6,303 nt of DNA. It comes from Desulfocapsa sulfexigens. GTDB lineage: Bacteria > Desulfobacterota > Desulfobulbia > Desulfobulbales > Desulfocapsaceae. Below, in pieces: positions 1-5,844 of this stretch. The notes below the pieces were generated by a model that ran no database searches, had not been told where the DNA came from, and saw only the letters and a program-made list of their open reading frames with translations. A program made the translations under genes and the position numbers. The stretch is from the NCBI GenBank assembly GCA_020721165.1, contig DYNG01000051.1, forward strand, positions 1 to 6,303, given 5' to 3'. The stretch's first letter is position 1. Each line of letters opens with the position of its first letter.

Positions 1-328
1 CGGCCCCCGTACGATCGGCCAGCAGGCGGAAATCCTGATAGGCCATGCCCACCCGCTGCCGGAGTTTGGCCAGCTTATGGCCGGTGACCTGATTGATGTT
101 CATGCCGGCCACTTCGATGAGGCCGTTGCTGGGCCGTTCCATATTGCACAGCAGTTTGAGCAGGGTCGTCTTGCCGGCCCCGCTTTTGCCGATGATGAAA
201 AACATCTCCCCGCTGGCCACCGAGACCGAAATATCAGACAGGGCCGTCACCAGCGGAGGGTACTCCTTGCTGACCTTGATAATCTCGATCATGGTGGAAC
301 TGGATGAAGCGGGAGTGGCGTGAGTCAT
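1..328 (-). CDS. ftsE: Cell division ATP-binding protein FtsE, N-terminal part (cut by window edge)
   Basis: This is the first 109 codons of an ABC ATPase; the rest lies outside the window. FtsE is the cytoplasmic ATPase of the FtsEX complex, which acts at the septum and controls cell-wall hydrolases. The Walker A motif GKSGAGKTT is at residues 47-55 and the Q-loop glutamine is at about 98 in YQDFRLLADRT. That Q-loop context, together with LLKLLCNMERPSNG after Walker A, resembles FtsE more than the related LolD and MacB ATPases. The ATG at 328 gives a Ser/Thr-rich extension of 12 residues before MIEIIKVSKEY; the second ATG (292-290) would give the usual FtsE N-terminus. Neither start has a clear Shine-Dalgarno sequence. 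The gene starts 6 bases after the stop of the CooC-like gene, so translational coupling is likely. An ftsX would be expected next, but it cannot be seen here. Confidence 0.82.
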   Translation of the reverse strand, partial: MTHATPASSSSTMIEIIKVSKEYPPLVTALSDISVSVASGEMFFIIGKSGAGKTTLLKLLCNMERPSNGLIEVAGMNINQVTGHKLAKLRQRVGMAYQDFRLLADRTGA

Positions 329-334
329 GGTTGG

Positions 335-1105
335 CTAAGGGCGATCGTCTGCAAAAATGGTATCAAAAATAGCGGTCACGGTCTGGATAATTTCCGTATC
401 ATCACCCAGGTCGAGACAGGAAGCGCCGCTCAACTCCTGATGAATCAATTCACTGCTCGACGGGATGATCCCTCCCAGAGTCATGCCAGTTTCGGCGACC
501 GCCCTGTTAATCTTCTCCAGCAACAGCTCGGGGACTGGCTGCGGGGCCCGGTTAACCAGCAGATACTGATGCCTGACCGTAAGCCCCAGGGGAGCGCTGA
601 TATCGGCAATGCGCCGAGCTGTTAAAATTCCGCGGGCCGAGGGATCGGAGGTGATAAACAGATAATCAATGGCCCGCAGGTTCATCCGGCTGAGGTGCTC
701 CATGCCAGCCTCATTATCAACAATAATATAGCGATAATTATCGGCCAACCGGTCCATGGTCATGGCCAGATACTGATTGGCAGCGCAATAACAGCCTGGG
801 CCATCCGGCTGCCCCATGACCAGGAGATCGAATCCCGACTCTTCAATCAGGGCCTGATGAATTTTCAACTCCATGAACTGATCACGGGTCATGCCCACTG
901 GCAGTTCCCCCTTCAGCTCTTTTCTGATCGCCCCCAGAGTGAGTCCCACCTCAACCCCCAGAAGTTCGTTGAGATTGGCGTTGGCATCGGCATCCACCAA
1001 CAGCAGCGGCGTCATCTTTTTCTGTAGCAGATACCGGGCCAGCAGGGCCGTGGTCGTGGTTTTGCCGGTTCCACCTTTACCGGCCATGGCAATTACTTGA
1101 GGCAT
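335..1105 (-). CDS. cooC: CooC/AcsF-family nickel-insertion ATPase (CO dehydrogenase maturation factor)
   Basis: A 256-residue SIMIBI/MinD-type P-loop ATPase. It has the deviant Walker A KGGTGKTT (residues 10-17), the switch I region VDADANANL (37-45) and the switch II region VDNEAGMEHLSR (129-140). The C-Y-C motif at residues 105-107, in GQPDGPGCYCAANQY, matches the CxC metal-binding motif of CooC, where the two cysteines at the dimer interface hold nickel. CooC proteins couple ATP hydrolysis to Ni insertion into CO dehydrogenase; the close relative AcsF serves acetyl-CoA synthase. Sequence alone does not separate the two, so the symbol is provisional. The ATG at 1105 starts the protein directly at the P-loop strand (MPQVIAMAGKGG), as is usual for the family, with a weak AGAG upstream. 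An in-frame TTG at 1153 would add 16 residues and is less likely. No CODH or ACS gene is in the window. Confidence 0.85.
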   Translation of the reverse strand: MPQVIAMAGKGGTGKTTTTALLARYLLQKKMTPLLLVDADANANLNELLGVEVGLTLGAIRKELKGELPVGMTRDQFMELKIHQALIEESGFDLLVMGQPDGPGCYCAANQYLAMTMDRLADNYRYIIVDNEAGMEHLSRMNLRAIDYLFITSDPSARGILTARRIADISAPLGLTVRHQYLLVNRAPQPVPELLLEKINRAVAETGMTLGGIIPSSSELIHQELSGASCLDLGDDTEIIQTVTAIFDTIFADDRP

Positions 1106-1182
1106 TATGGGTCTCTTTTTTGAGAAGTCAGTGTAGCTGGTCTTTCCAGGCAAGATGAAAAGAAGAAAAAAACTCTTCCTTT

Positions 1183-1211
1183 CATATAATTAAATCCGCA
1201 AGTTCTGTCAA
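1183..1211 (-). promoter_or_regulatory. Sigma70-like promoter for the cooC-ftsE operon
   Basis: Read on the minus strand, a perfect -35 TTGACA (1211-1206) is followed after 17 bases by a -10 TATATG (1188-1183; 4 of 6 matches to TATAAT). Transcription would start near 1176 and give a leader of about 70 nt before the ATG at 1105. The spacing is ideal and the site lies in the right place. No experiment supports it. Confidence 0.5.
1185..1190 (+). promoter_or_regulatory. Perfect -10 box facing ileS, no recognisable -35
   Basis: TATAAT occurs exactly on the plus strand, overlapping the -10 box of the leftward promoter. The bases where a -35 box should lie (about 1162-1167, GAAGAA) do not fit TTGACA, and there is no extended TG. 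If active, it would give the ileS operon a leader of about 350 nt that includes the hairpins at 1321-1361. An AT-rich stretch can contain this hexamer by chance. Confidence 0.2.
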
Positions 1212-1264
1212 ATTAAAGGTGCTTGCCAGGGATGGCTCCTCTTTCTTCAGCCTGATGCTTGAAA

Positions 1265-1280
1265 CAATGAAAATTCATTG
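1265..1280. repeat. Inverted repeat CAATGAA-AA-TTCATTG, possible operator
   Basis: Two perfect 7-base arms are separated by AA, giving a short symmetric site typical of dimeric regulator binding. It lies about 55 bases upstream of the leftward -35 box, which would suit an activator of the cooC-ftsE promoter. It does not match the FNR (TTGAT-N4-ATCAA), CRP (TGTGA-N6-TCACA) or CooA-type sites I know. The regulator is unknown. Confidence 0.3.
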
Positions 1281-1320
1281 GGTTGGATTGCACGCACCGC
1301 CCCACCCCCGGTTACGCAGG

Positions 1321-1361
1321 CTGCGAGGCGCGCTGAATCATGCGCCAGCAGACAAATGCTG
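1321..1361 (+). other. Two overlapping, mutually exclusive hairpins in the ileS upstream region
   Basis: Hairpin 1 pairs CTGC (1321-1324) and GGCGC (1327-1331) with GCGCC (1342-1346) and GCAG (1348-1351), leaving a small internal bulge and a 10-base loop. Hairpin 2 pairs CAGCA (1346-1350) with TGCTG (1357-1361) around a 6-base loop. Both use bases 1346-1350, so only one can form at a time. No T-run follows, so this is not an intrinsic terminator. It would be transcribed only from a rightward start upstream of 1321. Confidence 0.3.
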
Positions 1362-1406
1362 AGAAAGGTGGGAGGCTGAATTGTTACAACGATTCTTACT
1401 TTCCCC

Positions 1407-1442
1407 TTGCAAGTTGTTACTGAGTTGGTATTTTTGTATTTT
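1407..1442 (+). promoter_or_regulatory. Weak candidate promoter for the ileS operon
   Basis: Two overlapping, imperfect solutions exist: TTGCAA (1407-1412) with TATTTT (1429-1434) at 16-base spacing, and TTGTTA (1414-1419) with TATTTT (1437-1442) at 17-base spacing. Each box matches 4 of 6 consensus bases. The local T-richness makes chance matches likely. A start here would give a leader of roughly 100 nt. Confidence 0.2.
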
Positions 1443-1536
1443 TTTCATCATTGTTCAGCCAGGGAAGAAATGGTTACTTCAATCCTGTAGCCGCTTGCGC
1501 ATCAAAATGGGCAATAATGAGCATCGTGTCGTTATG

Positions 1537-1542
1537 AAGGAG
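1537..1542 (+). promoter_or_regulatory. Ribosome binding site that fixes the ileS start
   Basis: AAGGAG lies 6 bases before the ATG at 1549. This is the only strong Shine-Dalgarno sequence in the region. It places the start at MDYRETLNLP, which aligns with the N-terminus of known IleS proteins, and rules out the in-frame starts at 1381, 1507 and 1534. Confidence 0.8.
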
Positions 1543-1548
1543 AACGCT

Positions 1549-4377
1549 ATGGATTACAGGGAAACCCTGAATCTACCCCAGACCCAGTTTAACATGAAGG
1601 CCAATCTGGCTCAGAAAGAGCCGCAACTGCTTAAACGATGGGAGACAGAAGGTCTGTATCAACAAATACAGGAGGCCGGACAGGAGAAACCGCTGTTTGT
1701 CCTTCACGATGGCCCTCCTTATGCCAACGGCCATATCCATCTCGGCACCGCCTTTAACAAGATCCTCAAGGATATTATCCTCAAGTCCCGGCGGCTGGCG
1801 GGCTTTCAGGCCCCCTATATCCCCGGCTGGGATTGTCATGGCCTGCCCATTGAACACAATGTGGATAAGGATCTGGGGGACAAGAAAAAGACCATCCCCA
1901 AGCTCTCCAAACGGGGCGCCTGTCGTAAGTATGCGGAAAAATGGATTAAAACCCAAAAGGCAGAATTCAAGCGGCTGGGGGTGCTGGGCGATTGGGATAG
2001 TCCCTATCTGACCATGAATTACGAGTATGAAGCCGTCATCGCCCGTGAATTCAATCGGTTCCTGCTCGCGGGTTCGGTGGTGCGCAATAAAAAACCGGTT
2101 TTCTGGTGCTCCACCTGCACCACGGCCCTGGCTGAGGCCGAGGTCGAATATTATGACCATACCTCGCCTTCCATATTCGTTAAGTTTCCGGTGGCTGACG
2201 ACCTGAGTGACATTGATCCGGCGCTGGGCAACGGGGCTCCGGTTTCGGTCCTCATCTGGACCACCACCCCCTGGACGCTGCCGGCCAATCTGGCCGTCGC
2301 TTTTCACCCTGATTTTGTCTATGCGGCGGTGCGGACCGGCAATGAGCTGCTGATCATGGCCCAGGATCTGGTTCCGCAGGTCATGGCGGCGACCGGAATA
2401 AACGATTACGCCATTGCAGCCACCTTTTCCGCCCGGAAACTGGAGAATCGTCACTGCCGACACCCCTTTCTGGACCGTTCGTCGCTGATGGCGCTGGCTG
2501 ACTATGTGACCGCCGAGGCCGGCACGGGCTGCGTGCACACCGCCCCCGGCCACGGCGCCGACGACTATCAGACCGGGCTCCGCTATGGGCTGGAGATCCT
2601 TTCCCCTGTTGACAACGAGGGACGATATACCGCCGAGGCCCAACCGTATCAGGGCCAGCAGATTCCGGCGGTTAATTCCGTTATCACGGCGGATATGCGG
2701 GCGACCGGCGCTCTTCTCCATGAGTCATCCCTCACCCACAGCTATCCCCATTGCTGGCGCTGCAAGCAACCGGTGATGTACCGGGCCACCCCGCAATGGT
2801 TTATCTCCATGGAGCAGAACAATCTGCGGGCCGCCGCCCTGGCCGCCATTGCCCAAGTTGAATGGACGCCCGCCTGGGGGATGCAGCGCATCTATTCGAT
2901 GGTGGAGAATCGCCCAGACTGGTGCCTGTCACGCCAGCGCACCTGGGGAGTGCCGGTGACCGTCTTCAGTTGCCGGCAATGTGGTGAAATCCTGAAAAAC
3001 CAGGCCGTGGTCGAAAAAATTGACACCCTCTTCCGGCAAGAGGGGGCTGATGCCTGGTTCCGACATGCGACAGAAGATTTTCTGCCTCCAGGCGCCTGCT
3101 GCGCCCAGTGCGGTTCCAGCCAGTTTGAAAAAGAAGAGGATATCCTGGATGTCTGGTTCGATTCCGGGGTCAGCCATGCCGCCGTCTGTGAAGCCCGCCC
3201 CGAGTTGCGCTCTCCGGCTGATCTTTACCTGGAGGGCAGCGATCAGCACCGGGGCTGGTTCCAGTCTTCTCTGCTCTCGTCGGTGGGTACCCGGGGTCAG
3301 GCCCCCTTCAAGGGAGTGCTCACGCACGGCTATGTCGTGGATGGCAAAGGGAAGAAGATGTCCAAGTCCATCGGCAATGTGGTTGCGCCTCAAGAAGTCA
3401 TTGACAAGTTCGGGGCCGAGATTCTCCGCCTCTGGGTCTCAAGCGAGGATTATCGTGATGATGTCAAGGTCTCTGATGAAATCCTCAGGCAGGTGGCGGA
3501 TTCGTATCGCAAGATCCGCAACACCATCCGCTACATGCTGGGCAATCTCTGGGATTTTGATCCGCTGACAGATGGGGTGGCCTGGGCCGATCTGCCCGAA
3601 ATTGACCGTTGGGCCCTGGCCCGTTTTGAGGAGTTCAAGGAGCGGGTGATCGCGGCCTATGCCACTTACGAATTTCATTCCATTCATCAGGGTCTGAATT
3701 ATTTCTGCGGCATGACCATGAGCGCCTTTTATCTCGATATCCTCAAAGACCGCCTCTACTGCTCAGGCAAGGCATCGTCTTTAAGACGGGCGGCCCAGTC
3801 CGTGCTCCACGAGATTCTTGACGGACTGTTGCGGCTTTCATCGCCAGTGCTCAGCTTCACTACCGCCGAGGCTTGGGAGTCACTGTACGGTCTGGCCCCC
3901 GATGCCCCCCTGTCCAAGAGCATCTTTTTTGTCAACTTTCCAGCCCTGCACCCGGAGCGGCGGCAAAGCGAACTGGAAGGCAGATGGGATAAACTGATGC
4001 TGGTACGTTCCGAGATCACCAGAGCCCTGGAAGGGGCGCGACGGGACAAGGTGATCGGCCTGTCACTGGACGCCGAGGTCTTGCTGCAGGTGGCTGGCGA
4101 ATGGGGCGATTTTATCCATCGGGAATGGCAGACGATCCAGGAGATATGCATCATCTCTCAACTCTCGCTCTGCCCTGATTTTTCCGCCCTGGGCCTGACG
4201 CCCCTGATCAGCAAAGAGGTTGTCGGTCTGTCTCTGGCGGTTCGCCAGGCCCAGGGAGAGAAGTGTGAGCGATGCTGGACCCATTCGGTCAGCGTCGGCC
4301 AACATTCCAATCATCCCCAGCTCTGCCATCGGTGTGCCGAGGTGGTCATCGCCATTGAGCCGGGAGCGCAGTCGTAG
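1549..4377 (+). CDS. ileS: Isoleucyl-tRNA synthetase
   Basis: A class I aminoacyl-tRNA synthetase of 942 residues (E. coli: 938) that charges tRNA-Ile in the cytoplasm and hydrolyses mischarged Val-tRNA. The HIGH-type signature is at 64-67 within GPPYANGHIHLGTAFNKILKD, reading HLGT. The CP1 editing domain spans about 190-400 and includes TTPWTLPANLAVAF and HGADDY (335-340). KMSKS is at 603-607. A C-terminal zinc site is formed by C906-x2-C909 and C926-x2-C929. A second pair set, C475-x2-C478 and C518-x2-C521, lies just before ILDVWFDSG; E. coli IleS lacks it, but it occurs in other bacterial lineages and probably forms a zinc ribbon. The gene leads the ileS-lspA-fabD-mlaA cluster, and lspA begins on the base after its stop. 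The ileS-lspA pair is widely conserved. Everything needed for activity appears intact. Confidence 0.97.
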   Translation: MDYRETLNLPQTQFNMKANLAQKEPQLLKRWETEGLYQQIQEAGQEKPLFVLHDGPPYANGHIHLGTAFNKILKDIILKSRRLAGFQAPYIPGWDCHGLPIEHNVDKDLGDKKKTIPKLSKRGACRKYAEKWIKTQKAEFKRLGVLGDWDSPYLTMNYEYEAVIAREFNRFLLAGSVVRNKKPVFWCSTCTTALAEAEVEYYDHTSPSIFVKFPVADDLSDIDPALGNGAPVSVLIWTTTPWTLPANLAVAFHPDFVYAAVRTGNELLIMAQDLVPQVMAATGINDYAIAATFSARKLENRHCRHPFLDRSSLMALADYVTAEAGTGCVHTAPGHGADDYQTGLRYGLEILSPVDNEGRYTAEAQPYQGQQIPAVNSVITADMRATGALLHESSLTHSYPHCWRCKQPVMYRATPQWFISMEQNNLRAAALAAIAQVEWTPAWGMQRIYSMVENRPDWCLSRQRTWGVPVTVFSCRQCGEILKNQAVVEKIDTLFRQEGADAWFRHATEDFLPPGACCAQCGSSQFEKEEDILDVWFDSGVSHAAVCEARPELRSPADLYLEGSDQHRGWFQSSLLSSVGTRGQAPFKGVLTHGYVVDGKGKKMSKSIGNVVAPQEVIDKFGAEILRLWVSSEDYRDDVKVSDEILRQVADSYRKIRNTIRYMLGNLWDFDPLTDGVAWADLPEIDRWALARFEEFKERVIAAYATYEFHSIHQGLNYFCGMTMSAFYLDILKDRLYCSGKASSLRRAAQSVLHEILDGLLRLSSPVLSFTTAEAWESLYGLAPDAPLSKSIFFVNFPALHPERRQSELEGRWDKLMLVRSEITRALEGARRDKVIGLSLDAEVLLQVAGEWGDFIHREWQTIQEICIISQLSLCPDFSALGLTPLISKEVVGLSLAVRQAQGEKCERCWTHSVSVGQHSNHPQLCHRCAEVVIAIEPGAQS

Positions 4378-4863
4378 ATGCCGGTTTTTATATTTATTGT
4401 CGCCACAGTCGTGGTTCTGGATCAAGCGACCAAGGCCTGGATTACCCACTCCTTTGCCCTCTATGAATCAGTGGCGGTCATCCCCGGTTTTTTCAACCTC
4501 ACCTATCTGACCAACAAAGGAGCCGCTTTTGGTTTTCTCGCCGGTCAGAACGGCGCCTGGCGACACCTGCTCTTTCTCGTTCTCGGAGCGGTGGCCCTGG
4601 TGGTGATTGTCATCGCCTGGTATCGTCTGCGTTTTGCGCATCGGCTCTACGCCATCAGCCTGCCCATGATTGCCGGAGGCGCCCTGGGTAACCTGATTGA
4701 CAGGGTGCGCTTGGGTTCGGTGGTGGATTTTCTTGATGTCTTCGTTGGTTCGTACCACTGGCCAGCCTTTAATGTGGCCGATTCGGCCATCTGTGTCGGG
4801 GTAGGTCTTTTTCTGCTGGCCAACATACAGGAAGCAAAAGCAATGAAAACGGTGGGAATATGA
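4378..4863 (+). CDS. lspA: Lipoprotein signal peptidase (signal peptidase II)
   Basis: A 161-residue inner-membrane aspartyl protease that cuts the signal peptide from prolipoproteins once their lipobox cysteine carries diacylglycerol. Four hydrophobic segments are visible at about 3-21, 62-81, 90-107 and 133-150. Family motifs are present in order: DQATKAW (15-21), TNKGAAFG (45-52), GALGNLIDR (101-109), VVDFLDVF (115-122) and FNVADSAI (131-138). The catalytic aspartates are expected to be D117 and D135. The start ATG follows the ileS stop codon directly, with GGGAG 11 bases upstream inside ileS, so translation is probably coupled. Its stop overlaps the fabD start as ATGA. The length is normal for the family and no key residue is missing. 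Confidence 0.97.
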   Translation: MPVFIFIVATVVVLDQATKAWITHSFALYESVAVIPGFFNLTYLTNKGAAFGFLAGQNGAWRHLLFLVLGAVALVVIVIAWYRLRFAHRLYAISLPMIAGGALGNLIDRVRLGSVVDFLDVFVGSYHWPAFNVADSAICVGVGLFLLANIQEAKAMKTVGI

Positions 4864-5816
4864 AAACAGCCATCCTTTTTCCGGGCCAGGGCTCGCAATT
4901 TCTGGGCATGGGTCGTGAATTTATCGAGTCGGATCCCGACTGCGCCGCGATTATGGAGCAGGCAGAGGCGGTTTGCGACTTTCCTCTTCGTCGTCTTTGT
5001 CTGGAAGGGCCGATGGCAGAGTTGACCAGGGCGGTTCATCTGCAACCGGCCATCACCGTCACCAATCTCATCTGCTGGCTGGCCCTGCAGAAGGCCTGGG
5101 GAAAACAGGCCGCCGTGACCTGTTTTGCCGGCCATAGTCTCGGCGAGTATTCCGCCCTCTGCGCCGCCGGAGTGTTGAGCATTGCCGACACCATCCGCCT
5201 GGTCGCCATGCGCGGCTCCCTGATGGAACGGGAAGGACAGAAACGACCCGGCGGAATGCGGGCCGTGCTGGGACTCGACCTGGCGGCGCTGGAGGATCTG
5301 GTTGGGCGGGGCGCCGGAGCTGGGGTGGTCACCATTGCCAATCATAATACTGAGCAGCAGATTGTCATTTCCGGCGAGATGGCAGCGCTTGATCGCGTTG
5401 CCGCTCTGGCGGCTGAACAGGGGGGGAAGGTCATCCCCCTGGCAGTCAGCGTTGCCAATCACAGTCCGCTGGTGGCCGATGCCGTGCCTGATTTTGCCCG
5501 GTTTATGGACACGATACCGTTTCAGCCGCCCCATACCCCGATCTATTTTAATGTTTCCGCCACCTGCGTCGAAGACCCGCTCCTGATTCGTTCCATGATG
5601 GCCAGCCAGATAGCCTCGCGGGTGCGCTGGCTGGAGATCATTCAGTCCATGATCGCCCAGGGAGTGGACACCTTTATTGAGGTTGGCCCCAAAACCGTCC
5701 TCAAGGGGATGATGCGCAAAATTGTTTCTCCCGACTCTGCCTGTCAAACGCTGCAATTTGATGCACCCGCCGGATTGAAACAGTGTCTGGAGCAGATCGG
5801 GAAAAAACAGAATTGA
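4860..5816 (+). CDS. fabD: Malonyl-CoA:ACP transacylase
   Basis: A 318-residue cytoplasmic enzyme that moves malonyl from CoA to acyl carrier protein, supplying the extender unit for type II fatty acid synthesis. The N-terminal FPGQGSQ motif (7-13) and the nucleophile elbow GHSLGEYSA (Ser93) are present. Arg118, His201 (in NHSPL) and Gln250 fall at or within one residue of the E. coli active-site positions (Ser92, Arg117, His201, Gln250). The C-terminal EVGPKTVLKGMMRKI segment is typical. The length suits a stand-alone FabD rather than a polyketide synthase domain, and no ACP or ketosynthase gene lies next to it in the window. The ATG overlaps the lspA stop by 4 bases; the nearby GGTGGGA is a poor, too-close ribosome binding site, so translation probably depends on coupling to lspA. 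Confidence 0.96.
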   Translation: MKTAILFPGQGSQFLGMGREFIESDPDCAAIMEQAEAVCDFPLRRLCLEGPMAELTRAVHLQPAITVTNLICWLALQKAWGKQAAVTCFAGHSLGEYSALCAAGVLSIADTIRLVAMRGSLMEREGQKRPGGMRAVLGLDLAALEDLVGRGAGAGVVTIANHNTEQQIVISGEMAALDRVAALAAEQGGKVIPLAVSVANHSPLVADAVPDFARFMDTIPFQPPHTPIYFNVSATCVEDPLLIRSMMASQIASRVRWLEIIQSMIAQGVDTFIEVGPKTVLKGMMRKIVSPDSACQTLQFDAPAGLKQCLEQIGKKQN

Positions 5817-5844
5817 ACGATACTCTACAATGAGTGATGGAAAA

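Larger units (their letters stand above)
1106..1548. other. Divergent non-coding region between cooC and ileS
   Basis: These 443 bases separate the two divergent operons. The part nearest cooC (1106-1280) is AT-rich and holds the minus-strand promoter and an inverted repeat. The middle (about 1285-1375) is GC-rich and contains overlapping hairpins. The part nearest ileS has T-rich tracts (1429-1445) and ends in the ileS ribosome binding site. The ileS reading frame stays open back to a TTG at 1381, but the extra 56 residues do not resemble IleS and precede the strong ribosome binding site, so they are treated as untranslated. I saw no tRNA-like fold, no T-box core (AGGGUGGNACCGCG) and no GC-stem plus T-run terminator. 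Confidence 0.7.

Noticed and set aside
1303..1321. C-rich run as a G-quadruplex on the minus strand
   Set aside because: Only two long G-runs and one GG are present, so at best a weak two-tier structure could form.
1255..1362. 35-codon ORF (MLETMKIHWVG...) in the divergent region
   Set aside because: It has no ribosome binding site, an Arg/Pro-rich sequence imposed by the GC-rich segment, and no recognisable motif.
1381..1420. Direct repeat TTGTTAC at 1381 and 1414, and the imperfect palindrome at 1378-1395
   Set aside because: They are short, AT-rich and in a single copy each; chance occurrence is likely.
1429..1445. T-rich tract as an intrinsic terminator
   Set aside because: No stable GC-rich stem precedes it; the nearest pairing (ACAAC with GTTGT) is 5 bases around a long loop.
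1381..1548. In-frame N-terminal extension of IleS from TTG 1381, including a hydrophobic stretch
   Set aside because: It is unrelated to IleS N-termini, lacks a ribosome binding site at 1381, and is followed by a strong AAGGAG exactly placed for the ATG at 1549.
1154..1548. T-box riboswitch before ileS
   Set aside because: The core antiterminator sequence AGGGUGGNACCGCG is absent, and there is no terminator stem with a U-run.
1573..2721. 382-codon open frame on the minus strand inside ileS
   Set aside because: It lies wholly opposite an unmistakable ileS, and its composition (many Gly, Arg, Ile, His, no domain motif) is that of a GC-driven shadow frame.
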